DNA of 64,000 nt from Nymphaea colorata (taxonomy: Eukaryota; Streptophyta; Magnoliopsida; Nymphaeales; Nymphaeaceae): assembly GCF_008831285.2 (NCBI RefSeq), contig NC_045138.2:124001-188000 (forward strand). The letters run 5' to 3'. Both the position numbers and the translations under genes were made by a program. This document shows positions 12,293 to 24,939 of the stretch, piece by piece. Under the pieces are notes generated by a model. The model saw only the letters and a program-made list of their open reading frames with translations. It ran no database searches and was not told the DNA's origin. Within the stretch, counting starts at the first letter, position 1. Every line of letters begins with the position of its first letter.

Positions 12293-12348
12293 TGCTTGTG
12301 ATGCGTCCTTTAAGGTCTGTTGCTTGTGATGCGTCCTTTAAGGTCTGT
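12293..12348. repeat. 28-bp perfect tandem duplication
   Basis: Units 12293-12320 and 12321-12348, each starting TGCTTGTGATGCGTCC and ending AAGGTCTGT, are identical. Followed by 12360-12995, noncoding DNA that should include the 3' untranslated region of the J-protein gene. Confidence 0.95.
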
Positions 12349-12995
12349 TTGGCAAAGGAAACAATGTGTAACTGCAGTCCATTAAAGTGTTTCGTGGATC
12401 TGCCCCAATCTATGGACCATTAATAGAACAATTACAAACTAATCTCGCCGTCAAACAGGCCCTTATCAACATAAAATGGTTCAAACCCAGTTCCGATTCA
12501 GCATTACTAGTTCAGACCCAACTGAATTTCCTCTACTCTGACCTGATTCATACCCATCTGAATTTTTGACACTGAATCTGGCTCTACCAAGCATATGATC
12601 GGACCTTTACATGTAATCAGGTCGGATTCTTGTCAAGTCTCACTCCGTATGCACAAGTATCACTCCTTCCCCATGCCTCATCAAGCGGCCCTTCTCATCA
12701 AAATCTTTCTTTTTGCAGTTTTTCAACAGAAATAAGCAATATTTGTGACGATGATTCTGACCCATTAACAAAGCCACGCCTCATCAGATTCACAGACTTG
12801 ATTGATTGCTTACTTAAATCACACTGTCAAACAGAACTATTTATAATTTTATACAACCTTCCAGTAAACCTAAAATAGAAACGGTATCATTTGATAAAAT
12901 CACCACATTACCTGAAACTCTAATTACACATTCAACCACCCAATCAGAAAATCCTCCCTATAAATACCAGATAAAAGTATTTAAATGGTTTAATT

Positions 12996-15900
12996 TCATC
13001 TTTCTCTGTACACGATCTCGTCGTCATCCACATAGTAGGCTGGATTGCATAAGCACCTAAAGAGTCGCCCGATCCTCTGCAGAAAAGAAGAAAGGGAAAG
13101 CATTTATAGAGGATCAATAGCAAAAGATGGTGGTGAAACAGCATTTCACAGTTTTAAAGCAGAAAGGCAAATAAATATCCTGGTGAGAAACCATGCTCCC
13201 CTCGAAAAGCCTGTCTTTGAAGAGTGTATATTTCCTCGTAGTCTAAGTCACATAGGTGCGGGTGCGAATTCCAGGATCCAGATATGGGTATGACAATTTT
13301 AGAAAATGTGAGCACATGGATATGGCAGGGTATATGTGCAAAACATCATAAAAAATTCAAAATAAAAGTAACATTTAAATAAACAAGTACTATAAATAAA
13401 AACAATACATGTTAATGCCAATAACTCTCAAACATAGAATGAAACCTGAGTTAGAAACAAGTTAAACCAAATAAAAGTAAGTAGTTTGGATCACTTTCGA
13501 TCTGAAAAGGAAAAGTATCTAAGTGTGTTCCGCTTTCTCGTGTCAATACGGCGTACTGACATGGGTACGGGAACCATGTTGAAGTACATACGTGACAGCT
13601 CAGAGTACAGTGAGTGAACCTATTCCATGGTCATTGGAAGTCTTGCACTGGTTTCAGTAATTGCAAAAAGGAAAGAAAAGAAGAATTGCAACTTGAAAGC
13701 ATGAACAAGAAAAATTATCAACTGATGAAGCTGATCACATGAATAAGCATTTAGCATGATATGCTTTCTAGATACAAAAAAGTATCATAACATAAACTAA
13801 CTTTGTAACTCTTACACTGCACACACACACACACATATAATGTATTAGTGCATGTCTTTCTGTGTGTGTGTCCATCCTTAACCATGAAGAACACAAATTT
13901 GACTACATCAAGTTTTAGTACGCCACTGCAGCAAAAGTTGAATGCTCTCTTTATTTTCTATTGCATTAGAACCAGGTAGATGTGGTACTTTGAAAGGAGA
14001 AATGCTAAGTAACCATAATATACTACACACCTTTACCAAATTATATCTAATTGTTGCTATGAGATTATCGAACAACCGAGGGAGATAAGCTTTAATGCTT
14101 CTATATGAGACAAAAATGCACCTGGGATATAAAGGGAATTCTACATGGAGCTCTAGGTGATTCATCCTCTGAACTGCACTCGGAACTGGTTTCATCTTCA
14201 TCAACTTTTGGATCGTCCTTCTTAGATGCCTCAGCATGCTGAGCTTTATTTGCACTCTATACGAAAGTAAATGTCAATTTTGGCTTTTCAAAATGAATAA
14301 ATGACCTTATTAGGCCATTTTGCCACAAGCAAATTAATCACAGGTCAGAAAGGAACAAGCAAAATACATCAAAAGTATGTTCGTTTCTTGTCGCATGTGA
14401 GTCTCTGTGGCTCCTCAGCCTGTGGCTGTTGGTCACAGGGCATTCACATGAGCAAAGGTCTCAACTTGCGTTCGAGCTATTTTAAGAATCACAAGCTGCA
14501 TCCTTTTATGTCACTCTGCCTGTGATTCTTCTGTGCTTGTGATCAGGAATCATAGGAAACTTTAAAAGTTTTGGAGTCACAGAAAAAAATAAGCCCTAAA
14601 AATGCTGATGTTCTTTTCTCAGCAAGAAAAATTGAGGATTGACTCCGTATGAATGGGTTATCCTTCCAAACGATGGGGCAAAATGTATTACCTGAAATTC
14701 TCTGCCAAGAATTTTCAGTGCTCTAGCACGAGCAACTAGTTCCTCTTTTTTTACATGGTTTTCCTGCAATACCTAAGAAAGATACAACAAGTGAATACTA
14801 TGTAAATTTACTTTCTTAAAAAGAACTGTAACATACAGTAATTATATTATGGTCAAGGGGGCAATATTTTGGCACGTTAGCTTTCCAAAACTCGAATAAA
14901 TGCAACAAACTGGACTATCATGATCTTGTGGAAATATTGGCACCCTAGAACATAAAACAGTGTTTATATCCAAAAAGAACTAGAGGGTTCAGATGATAAT
15001 AATGAAATATAGCTTTCCTGGTCATATCTTACCTTTTAGAAGTGTGTTTCTAAGAACAAAATTTGTGGCCAGTTTAAGTGAACAAAAACACAATGCAGAT
15101 CAGCTATAGCAACAGTGCTTGGCTACGTAGTCTAAGGAGGCACATACCATCTGACACACGTGCACTAGGGTCACTTCAATATCTGCAACATTTAGCTTCC
15201 AGAGCAAGTTGACCATCTTGTCTTTGTTTAACTGCATGCACGAATCACTGTCATTCTCTGGATTGACACCATCCAAGCTTAATTGCTTCTGAATCTCATC
15301 TTGCAGTTGCAATAATTGAAAGGCACCTAAAAAATTTATTTTCTCAGTACAAGTTATATGTTTAAGCAAATTCCAGTAGAACCAAAATTACATCTTTGTA
15401 CCTTTTGCTGCTGTGAGCTGGGACATCCAGAGATGCCCTTTATGACGGACCCACTCAGCTATAAATGGCACTCTCAAATATATGGCTTTCTTTCCAAGCT
15501 CTTTTGCAGCTTGCCTTACATATATATAGCCAATAGTTTGCAGAATATTTACTCCAAAATCTGTCACCATGTAACACCAAGTATGATCAGTGTCAAGCCA
15601 GTACAGAAGATTATTCTTCAGGACTTAAATTGAAAAGTTTGAGATAATGTTACTTTCATGTTCGAACCTTAGTAAATGGATTGTTTGTAGTATTACTGAC
15701 TTGATTCCTTAGTGGACGAAAAGAAAATTGTAACCTGGAAATAAGGGCATTGAAAAACTGCTTGCTGCAATATTTGGAAAGGGTAGACTAGGATTAGCAG
15801 TTCTCTTCCCACCCTTCTCAATTTTGTAGCTGAGAAATTGAGCTTTATATTTAAGAATTCAAAACCTTTTCAAGAAAGCTCAAGCCCATTTTCAAGAAAG

Positions 15901-18900
15901 CTCAAGCCCATCCATGCCAAAGCCTGTTGAAGGGAAATAACCTTTCTCCTCTCCAATGAAGAAAGAGAAAATGCTACAAAAAAAATGCAACAGTGACACC
16001 TATTTCCCAGTTTTCCATGCTTAACAAATGGAGATCCATCAAGTTTTGTAATTCGACAAGCTTAAAATGCCAAATGATAAATTAAAAAATTTTACCACCA
16101 TAGAAGGGAACCACTTCACACCATGAGATACAGTGCAAGCATGAATAAAAGAAGAAGAAGGAGAGAGAAAGATTCACTGCTGTAACTGAATCAACGACCT
16201 ATAATTTCCATGAAAACAAAAGAACAAAATATGCTTTAGGACTAGAATACAAAAACCCCATTGATTCACCAGCCCATTTTGATGGTTGATAAAATCACCT
16301 GAATTAGCAAGTCTTTCAGCCTCACTCTTAGCCCGTTGTAGAAACCCTTCTTTGTCTCCGTGAACATACTGGTCCACAAAATCCTTCAACTTCCCAGCAA
16401 GCTTCGCCTCCCTTTCTCTTTGGAAAGCCTTCACAGTAGCAAAGTAGCAACATGAAGTTTCATGTAGATAAGAACCTTTCAGGTTACAAAACATAATAAA
16501 TACCCATGCACAAGGGCTCTGTCCAGATTGAAGATGAAAATCATCCCAAGTAAGATCAATTATGATGAAAAATCCAATGCAACTTAGATATATCTGTTGC
16601 TTTCTCAAATTTCTCCCGGCTAATTAGTATCAGGTAGTGAAGTATTTCCACGTTGTTTCACTTCCCATTTTTTAAGTAGACAAAAGATTACAGGTAGATC
16701 TTGGTTTGTGCTCTTAGTAAGTCTTCCATGACTCTAAAAATGATGAAAGTCGCTCCTTATGAGAGCGCACAGAAGAAAAAAAATGAAAAAGGCCATACCT
16801 CGTCTGCATATTCAAGTGGATAAACTAAACGCCGACAAGAAAAAATAGCAAGCTAAGCAATTGCTTGACAAAAAACATGACCTAGGCAAGTTAATAATGT
16901 TTCCGTTCATAGACAGTTAAAATTTGGGAACAAGTATTTTTTTTGTGTTGTTTCAAAATAATCAAATAGAAGAAATATTAGAGAACTCAAGATTATTGAA
17001 GCAATACTTTTTTTAGGACAAACACCATTTCATATATTTCTACATCATAGAATAAACAAAAAATGACTAGAGATTAGTATCAGTATCTGAGAGGGTCTTA
17101 GATTCTCAGAATCGGGTATCAGATATTATGGGAATTGATTCCAGAAAGTGTCAACGCAAACGCGGGTTGAAGTCCAAGAGATCACCTTTTCGCAGATAAA
17201 GCATTCAGGTCAAAGCTGTGTTTTATGTTAATATAAACATCCCATTCCTTTGGAATAAGTTCCTAATCTTATTCCTTCATTGCAATAGTACGCTAATGAA
17301 TATCTACAGGATATCTCCAAATGCAAAGTTATTTCAAAAATTCGCTGGCGTTTACATTAAATATGTCAAAACCATTGACACGAGCATCATTCTTGAGTTT
17401 CTAATCATGGGGCTTTCTCAGGCATTTATCAGAAATTTTGCTTTCCTCATGAAAAATCTCGGAAACTCAAAAAAATTTAAAATAAAAATTGTGAAATTAT
17501 ATGCTTCTACTAATTTTCTTATTAACGGTTCAAAATACTTATAAAATGTGAAAAGAACAAAAAACAGAAAACAAAGGTTTAAAATACATTAGGAAATGGT
17601 TTTCTTTAAGGCGAAAATATTGCGATAATATTGTAAGAAGTATCTTTTTGGCAATACTTCCAACGTATTATACTATATTTTGGCTTTTTTCTTCATTTTT
17701 TTGTCTGTTGTGCCAATATTATCACAATATTAGTGATAGTGGCCTAAACGTAAACATATAAGTGCTCACCTTTAGCCTATCAGGAAGGTTCCCAGGATCC
17801 ATGTTGTCATTGTCGCTAATAATCCCAGAGGATGCCATGGATGCTGTCGCTAGCTGCCCGATATAGTCCTCGAACAGATCACTTCCAAAAAGAAAAGCAA
17901 AAACTGCAGTTGGGTCTAGCATATTATCCCTACAAAAATTAGACCATACATTCAGAAAGTACAAAAAGACAGTCCCATTTATAGATTCTAAGGTGGATTT
18001 TTATGTGTTCAGTGCAAGCCTGTGATAATTGCATAAAGTAAGCATTTATTGGCATTTAGCAACCAGCCAATAATATCAGGAAAGGTACTGATATTTTCAA
18101 CCATTACTGAAAAATCATTATATCCCAGTATTTAGAATGCGGTTAATAAAGAAAGGCCTTTTTTATGTTTTGTGTGTATGTTTTTTACGTTTTGTCTCCT
18201 TTATATTTCAAATTCAAAGTTCAAACCACCTTTAAGATTTTCTTTGTTTATATTTTTACAAGTAAAACTATCACAAAGGCCTACTGTTTCAAGGCTTACC
18301 ATTGTTCGCAATTTTTAACATGTCGTATTTATAAAATCAATTTTAAAAAAGAAAATCCCACAAGAAAACATGGTCAAGAATGACATAGGTGACTATGCAA
18401 GAAAATAGGGTATTATATTAGACCTTCATAAAAACCCAAAAAAGCTAGAGAACTAATTCTCACTTTCCGAAAAGGCACAGGTGCACCAAAAATTAACTAG
18501 AGAGTTGCAGCATATACAGTTCAGGATGTGTCTACACATTGACAAATAGTACTTGCTGGATAATATTTTCTTGTAAAGATTAGAATGACCAACTAACCAT
18601 GATATGATTGATTTTCCATTTTTATCATACGCTTCTCTTTGAACTGGATCACTTAGAACTTGGTAAGCTTCACCTAAAACCTGCAGAGAAGCCAAAAGGT
18701 GGACTCATGATATCATGACAAGTAAAAAAGCAAAAACTTAAAAACATTTAAATAGTACAGCAATCAAATCTTAAATAACGAAGAGAAGCAGATGTCAAAG
18801 ATAATAAATGAGAGAAAGAAGCCAATCAAGCAGAGCAGTCCATAATTACATGCATGCACGTGCAATGGCTGTTGTTATCAACAGCTCTGCATCTTGTGGT

Positions 18901-21095
18901 CATCTTAATCAATCATTTATGTTTACTTTACTTTGTATTTGGACGAAAAGCAGTCATTCGATGCAGAACGTCTAAACATTCTACTGAGACCAACCTGCCT
19001 TCCAGAGATTGACTACTGCTTCCAAAATTTTTCACTGGAGTTTAACATGGATCAATGTTCAGAACACTCAGCTGGCGCATGGATTCACTCACTCAAGGAC
19101 TGGAGCCTAGGCCAACATGGCATGACGAGACAAATTTTCTTTTATGGAAGCTACTGCTGAAATGAAACTGAGTTATTGTATCAATCAGATGGAAGGCTAG
19201 AGAGGCAGAAGTATGCTTCCTACAAAAGGTAATGCCAATGAAAGTGCAGAAGCTGACTTGTCAATTTGAAAATTTTCCAGTTATAAAGTAGCTTGGTGTT
19301 GTAATGAAGAAAATATTTCAACAATCAAAATAAGAAGTGCCATACAACGATAACGCAGAACCTGACTTTCTCTTTTAAATATTTTGAGAACATGAGTGTC
19401 CAATTATAATATAACTTAATTTTCTAGAAGAGGAATTCAAGTAGAGGTATCTTTATTAGAAATAGGAATTCAATTCTGACTTCACTCACTTCAGAAATAA
19501 TCGCATTAGCAAGCATACTGAACATACAAGGCAATTATGCTTAACTGAAATAAATCCCAAGTTTTTCATTCTATACTTGCCTGGAATCTCTTGGCAGCTT
19601 CAGGATCATTTAGATTCTTATCAGGATGAACTTGTCTTGCCTGCAGCATGATTACAATTAAAAATATTAGAGCATAGATAAGTATTTTGGCCCATTATAC
19701 CATATTGTTAATGACTGAAATGATCTAGCAGAAAAACAGGTCCTTCTAAGATCAGGAAGTGTGAATAGAAGGAATGCAGCATGATCAGAAGTGCAACTTG
19801 TCATGCCTGCAGCATGATTACGACTTACACTAGGGAATATCATAGACACAGATTCGATAAATTTTTCAGCCTATTACATCATATTTTTCACGACTGAAAT
19901 AAGTTAAAAAAATATAAATTAACACTGAACAAGTTACTGAAAATCAGGAAATATGTTAATGATAGACGGAATCCAGTATAATTAGGACTGCAGCGTCTGA
20001 TTTTCGGCTGTACAGTGTTTGAATCTCTATGTATTAAAAGGTACGTTTTCAAATTTGCAATCAAATTGCAACTGTAAGTATAATAGAATAACTACATGAA
20101 TTTTCAGGAAACCAACATAAGCTGGGTTCAATAAAAGCACTGAAAAGAATATGAGTGACAAGATTATGAACTGCCGTGACAGGATAACCACAAAAGAAGA
20201 AAGGGCAAGCACAGATTTGAGAACATTCAAAGGCTTAGCCAATATCACATACTCTACATTAGTTTCGTTGTTATGAAACAACCACCAAAGAAAATCGATG
20301 ACAGACAGCAAATTGGAGCTTAGAAACAGGGACAATTTCCAATATGGAGAGATGTTCAGTATATGAAGAGGTATAAGTGAATAATTTGACATTAGTCAGT
20401 GAAAACATTCTAGAATTTTATGCAATTTATGTTCTCTAAAACGTGAGGCAGTCCTTCTCCAATAAGAGTCACATTGCCTAAGTATTGCATAAAAGAAGGA
20501 CGAAACATAATAACGGAAATGCAGAAATGATACAGTCGCCATAAATTCATCTAACCTAAACTGCTAAATAGAGGACTCATCGAAGGTATATTAAAAAAAA
20601 TTAACTCCAAGAAAGCCGTATGAGTGCCTCAATTCTGTGCCAAAAGTTTATGACTCCCAAACTCCAAAGAAATCAAACAAATGTATCAGGTAATAATAGA
20701 TATGGAAAGTCCAGAAATCAACCAGTTCTTCTGCAACTACAGCCAATATAAAGCAATCCATCAACCAAAGACATGCTAGAATCTACAAGTCAGAAAAAAC
20801 TCCAGCATGTCAGCCAAATCCTTTAAAACGTTAATCCATCGGAGAAACCAAAAAACAATTCCAAGAAAAGGAAAGAAAGTCACAATAGCGAAGAAACAAA
20901 CATATAGTACAGCCCTACAGATACTTCAGCCTCCCTGCGGCACCACAAACTGAAATCATGAGCAAATAACAACAAGAAGAGGCAAACTACCAGAATCCTG
21001 ACCTTTAAATAGTACGCCTTCTTGATCTCAACCCCTGACGCCGACGGACTCACTCCGAGAACGTCGTAATACTCCATGTCCTTCACCGTCTCCAT
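12996..21095 (-). CDS. J-protein with DnaJ-X domain (Arabidopsis DnaJ10-like)
   Basis: Hsp70 co-chaperone of the plant type III J-proteins. Ten coding exons (minus strand): 21095-21003, 19640-19581, 18680-18598, 17929-17770, 16428-16299, 15560-15402, 15326-15148, 14772-14692, 14256-14122 and 13076-12996. Every junction keeps frame and the product is 386 residues. The J-domain (about residues 7-75) has YYDVLGV, the invariant HPD at 36-38 and EAYQVLSDP. The DnaJ-X domain (about 80-320) shows [32 protein letters not shown] and [11 protein letters not shown] Ser/Glu/Asp-rich linker ([12 protein letters not shown]) precedes the conserved tail [20 protein letters not shown]. There is no Gly/Phe region or zinc finger. 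Intron 2 has a GC donor; intron 6 is only 75 bases. The start ATG is followed by a second in-frame ATG at codon 7. The exact paralogue cannot be fixed. Confidence 0.94.
13840..13875. repeat. Short (CA)n and (TG)n runs in intron 9
   Basis: A (CA)n run just upstream (about 13816-13835) and a (TG)n run (about 13858-13870) face each other in the last intron of the J-protein gene, and could pair in the transcript. Confidence 0.6.
15867..15910. repeat. 22-bp tandem duplication in intron 5
   Basis: TTTTCAAGAAAGCTCAAGCC plus CA occurs twice back to back, inside intron 5 of the J-protein gene. Confidence 0.85.
19575..19586 (-). other. GC splice donor of J-protein intron 2
   Basis: Exon 2 ends TTCCAG and the intron starts GCAAGT. 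The family reading frame (F-Q then V-L-G-E-A-Y-Q) is kept only with this site, since the nearest GT, four bases on, would shift the frame. CAG/GCAAGT is the known consensus of GC-AG introns. The acceptor is a normal CTGCAG at 18686-18681. Confidence 0.85.
19626..19905 (-). repeat. Partial duplication of the exon 2 acceptor region in intron 1
   Basis: The plus-strand text AACTTGTCTTGCCTGCAGCATGATTAC at 19629-19655, which spans the first 12 bases of exon 2 and its acceptor, recurs with one change at about 19798-19823. It is followed in both places by a similar AT-rich tract ending in a GACTGAAAT phrase. The distal copy therefore presents a decoy CTGCAG acceptor followed by a near-copy of the exon start. 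Confidence 0.7.
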
Positions 21096-21457
21096 TTCTC
21101 CTATTAATTCACCTTACCTTCGTGTCTTCCACCGGAATTTCCTCCGGCGCCAAATATAGTCCAGCTCTCGCCACACGCAGCCGGAGTAGGCCGAATTTGG
21201 GCGACACTTCGAAATCCACCCTAACTTCCGACAGATCCACCGGATCCGCCCTGATTCTTCACTGGGCGAGATCAAGAACGTCGCAATCGTCCGATCGAGG
21301 AAGGGGAATAAACAAAAGGGAGAAGAAAGGGGAGGGATGGGCATGGTGGCCAGCGATCGCCTTTTGCCAGATCGTCACCCTTTTTTCTGAATAAAAATTT
21401 ATCTGATCGCTGTCTGCTTTTTCTGTAAAGGCCCTCGCAGCCAAAAGGCGTTCTCAG
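21096..21457 (-). promoter_or_regulatory. 5' leader of the J-protein gene
   Basis: Region between the likely TATA box and the start codon. It is more GC-rich than the introns, as expected of a leader and promoter-proximal DNA. Several short open frames on both strands here overlap each other and show no domain. Confidence 0.5.
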
Positions 21458-21464
21458 TTTTATA
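21458..21464 (-). promoter_or_regulatory. TATA box of the J-protein gene
   Basis: On the minus strand the sequence reads GCTATAAAAC. It lies about 365 bases before the ATG and predicts a transcription start near 21430. The match to the plant TATA consensus is exact. Confidence 0.6.
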
Positions 21465-22232
21465 GCTGTCTCCTTCCCCCGCCCCTCTCCCGCGGACATG
21501 GGAGCCAACGGGAGAGGAGCCGCAGTGAAACCGTTGTATCACTCTAGGCTGGTGATACTTAATCTTAGCCATTGGAACTGTGAGATCGACGGCTGCGATT
21601 CGGTATCAGTGGACTCTGGTGATACGAGATATCTGGCGCGCAACTCCCCGCCGTTTGCGTGGGAAAGGCAACGGTATAAACAAATTTAAAAATGAGGGAA
21701 TTACTAAAATGTGCTCCAATGTTTGGTAATAGGACGAAACTGGCTTCCGTTGACTGGGTCTTCCAAGTTTCGCGTTGAGTTCGGACTATCTTGTAATAAC
21801 ATTTCAAATTTTACAATCAGAATAAGGTGCTCTAATCGCATTATTAATTTTTCAATTAGTTGAATTTTTAATATATTTTAAAATTGAAAATATGCTAATA
21901 TATTTTTCATTTATTTTATAATGTTGTGGTAGTGTGTCAAGAATGCCTATCAGTAGCGATTAAAAACTATGTGTATAAATTGTTTCTTGTTTATCAAACT
22001 GGTTAACACTATTTAACATGATTTATTTGATAGGAAACATTTCTTCAATCGTTTTCTTGGACATATAGATGCATTTTCCGATCATAAAATTCCATACATT
22101 TTAAGCGGTTCAAACATTACAACAGACGCGCAGTCACGATCAAAACCTTCAATAAATCATTATACATAGGATTTGTGGATTTTTACTGTCAGTCCATGAT
22201 ATTCATACATACAGCCCAATGTAATGAGCTCC

Positions 22233-22263
<31 letters not shown>

Positions 22264-22348
22264 GGTTGTAGAGAAACTAAAATTTATATATAAGAACAAT
22301 GGTTTTTTGTAAAGTTTGAATAGATATAACTCATATTTTTTGGAGGTC
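21465..22348. other. Promoter flank and intergenic DNA
   Basis: Upstream of the J-protein gene. GC-rich to about 21670, then AT-rich with no gene. An (AT)n run of about 29 bases lies at 22233-22261. Confidence 0.5.
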
Positions 22349-22514
22349 GTCCGAGCTACATATGGGCTGGTGGGCAACTGTCCCCCCAGTAGCCCTTCAA
22401 CATTTTTTTTTCATTTTCAATTAATATTTTCAAATGTTTGGCTTGTTATGGCCCTACATATACAAAATCTGTGAAAAGTACCCAGTCCAACAAATTTTTT
22501 TGGCTCAGGCCACT
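22349..22514 (-). mobile_element. Family B element, copy 1
   Basis: In reverse orientation: GGGCTGGTGGGCAACTGTCC palindrome remnant near 22374-22393 at one end, and AAATTTTTTTGGCTCAGGCCACTG at the other, matching the ends of copy 4. Degenerate. Confidence 0.5.
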
Positions 22515-22693
22515 GGCAGTGCAGAGCCATATCATAGTCGCTGTGGGCAACTGCCCACACCAGCTGCACAAAGTTTGTTTAAGTTTACGTTAATGCTTTG
22601 ATGTATTCGATTGTCTATATACAGAAGTGCTCTTAAAGAACTAAAGATATTGAATTAGTGCTCCTCCAGTCAAAATTTATGCACCGCTAGTGG
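22515..22693 (-). mobile_element. Family B element, copy 2
   Basis: Begins AGTGCAGAGCCATAT directly at the end of copy 1, contains GCTGTGGGCAACTGCCCACA at 22549-22568, and ends GCACCGCTAGTGG. The two copies abut. Confidence 0.5.
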
Positions 22694-22967
22694 TTGGGGT
22701 CTCGAAGATAGATCTGGCTAACTTTTGGGGTGCCCTTGATGTATTTCTATTAGTTGAACTTGTTGAGGTTATCAGTGTTGCTCTGGGCTTGCACTTGGTT
22801 TAATGGTTTTCTTTTTACAAATTATAACTTGGTTTGAGTTTTGAAATCCACATCAACTTTTAAGTGAGTAGGATGTTAACAATCCACCACTCTTGGAAAG
22901 ACCTAAGTGGAGTATAGTACACCCTTCAACTTGAATGTTGTGATCTCATCTTTTATCGTTCAAGAAC

Positions 22968-23045
22968 GTAGCACTCACAAGAATTGAACAAGCGACATGC
23001 TTTTTGCACACCCACCTGTCCAACCAGCTATATTACACCACTCTA
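22968..23045 (-). mobile_element. SINE-like sequence, tRNA-derived head
   Basis: On the minus strand TATAGCTGGTTGGACAGGTG resembles a tRNA A-box region, and CTTGTTCAATTCTTGTGAG about 40 bases on resembles a B-box with the same downstream wording as the copy at 43640-43722. The poly-A end is not clear. Confidence 0.4.
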
Positions 23046-23154
23046 TGCAATAAATTGTTGTCCACTTAACATCGGTAAGTTATGAGGGAAAACATTAAAG
23101 GAAACTCCACTACTGAACTATAGTTAAAAGTACTTGAGATCAAAGAAAAAAGTA

Positions 23155-23204
23155 CAAGGTGTTGTAAAGCACCCTCCAACAAGGTGTTGTAAAGCACCCT
23201 CCAA
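23155..23204. repeat. 25-bp perfect tandem duplication
   Basis: Two identical units starting CAAGGTGTTGTAAAGC and ending CCCTCCAA. Confidence 0.95.
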
Positions 23205-23287
23205 CTTTGTCATTTCTTTATCCTTGTAGATTTAGCTGTCTACAACATGCTTCTATCCCTCCATAATCATTTAGTGCACATCTCTCT

Positions 23288-23289
<2 letters not shown>

Positions 23290-23343
<54 letters not shown>
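23290..23343. repeat. (AT)n microsatellite
   Basis: About 27 dinucleotide units with one interruption near the right end. Confidence 0.95.
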
Positions 23344-23344
<1 letters not shown>

Positions 23345-23955
23345 TGAGACAGACCTGACCTATGATCGCTAAGCTTTAAATCTTGAGGGAGAAGCCGGAA
23401 AAAAAGTTAAACTGAATGATATGTTAAAATCCTTGGAGAATTGAGTGTAAACAAGAAATATGTTTACTAATTCTTAGGTATTCAAACTTGGAGTTGATAT
23501 CTGTGCAGTCAGATTTGAAAATATGACACACTTTTTGAGATATTCAGCTGGAAACTCAAGTGTACGTGACAATTTCCTCTAGATGATATAATATTGAGAA
23601 GTGGCTCCGAGCTAAATATGCCAAACTCAACCTTTTCTTCTTAAAAGAAAAATGCTGAGTGGCGAAGCAAACATGTGAACTCTAGACCTGGTGAATTGAA
23701 TATTTCAAAAAAAAAAAGTTGTTTAAAAAGAAAAAAAAAAGATTAGATTGTTTCTTTATATGATGCTAACAAACTTTGAATTTTGAACTCCTTTTATAAG
23801 AACTGGCGCAATGGATGAGGCAAGAGCTGTAGACGACCAGTCTTTGTTTTGAACTCGTGGTAACAATTCCCTATGCTACAAAAAAAAGCTTTTTGTTTTT
23901 GGTGGTTGAAACATAATGGGGCATCACTCGAGACATCAAAAGCAGCCCTAAACTA
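23344..23955. other. Intergenic DNA with a tRNA-like stretch
   Basis: No gene. At 23804-23870 the plus strand has TGGCGCAATGGATGAGGC, close to a pol III A-box, and GTTTTGAACTCGTGG, a weak B-box, so a decayed SINE is possible. Confidence 0.35.
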
Positions 23956-24141
23956 AGGGGCCAAGCCAGAAATTTTTACAAAGAGGGCCGAATTAAAGTT
24001 TTTAAATTTTGACATAGGCTAAAATATCATTTTTTAAAATTTTTATATAGAATAATTAAAATTTTCTAAAATTTACATGAAATTTAAAAAAAAAAATTGA
24101 GGTGGGGTCAGGGCCCATGCGGCTCCCTTGGCTCCGCCCCT
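23956..24141 (-). mobile_element. Family A repeat, copy 1
   Basis: Near full length, reverse orientation. Starts AGGGGCCAAGCCAGAAATTT and ends CTTGGCTCCGCCCCT, so both inverted ends are preserved. Inside it has AAATTTTGACATAGGCTAAA and GAGGTGGGGTCAGGGCCCA. Confidence 0.7.
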
Positions 24142-24740
24142 ACCTAAACCCTAGGAACATGGGGATAAGCTTTCACTCAAGCAGTGGGATTAACCTCCCG
24201 CCCACCAGAACTTTGAGCTTGTTTGTTGTAAAAAAGGGTACAAGAGGTTCGAAGAGATTTTGGATTTGGATGTTTTGGGTAACCATGCTCATTTAACAAC
24301 TACAGTTTGGTGATATGCAGAGGACTGAGGTCTGCAAACTTGGGCCCTGCCGACATGATACTGATCGTGCTAAGGTCATTCAGAAGCTTTTGATACAAGA
24401 ACATTGTGTTTTTAGAACACATGTTTCTATCACATACACATTTCTATGTCTAAAAACTACGCCATGAATTTGTTGATCTAAATCACCTTGTGATTTCGTC
24501 AGGCATTTATTTGTTCGATCTAAGAACAACATTCATAGTCATGCCATGTTTTTTCCAATATATGTTTTAAGGACATGTCTGAACACATTGTTCTTAGCCT
24601 TCTTATTATGAACATGTCTGAACGCATTGTTCGTAGCCTTCTTAAAGCGTAACTTTCATTAGGCTTGGCTTGGAACGGGCTCAATTCAAGATGGGTCATG
24701 CAGTCATAACTTGTTCACGTTTTGAACCCAGAAGCAAGAC
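24142..24740. other. Intergenic DNA, nothing recognised
   Basis: Contains a short internal duplication: GAACATGTCTGAACGCATTG at 24609-24628 resembles GGACATGTCTGAACACATTG at 24572-24591. Confidence 0.5.
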
Positions 24741-24850
24741 CAGTGGTGAAGCTAGGTGTAGGCTTGTGTGGGCAGTTGCCCATACTGACCCATATTTATT
24801 ATATTTTACATATTAGGTCCCCAGCATGCAATTAAAAAATAAGTAACCTA
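24741..24850 (+). mobile_element. Family B fragment, copy 3
   Basis: Starts CCAGTGGTGAAGCTAGGTG, an hAT-like terminus, and is followed at once by GTGTGGGCAGTTGCCCATAC. The far end is missing or unrecognised. Confidence 0.45.
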
Positions 24851-24939
24851 TAAAAGTTTAAAAGGAAATAAAACAGAAACGGAAACGTGAACACTTTCAG
24901 GTGTGTACTCTATTTTTTATGAGAGAACTCAGGGGCGTT

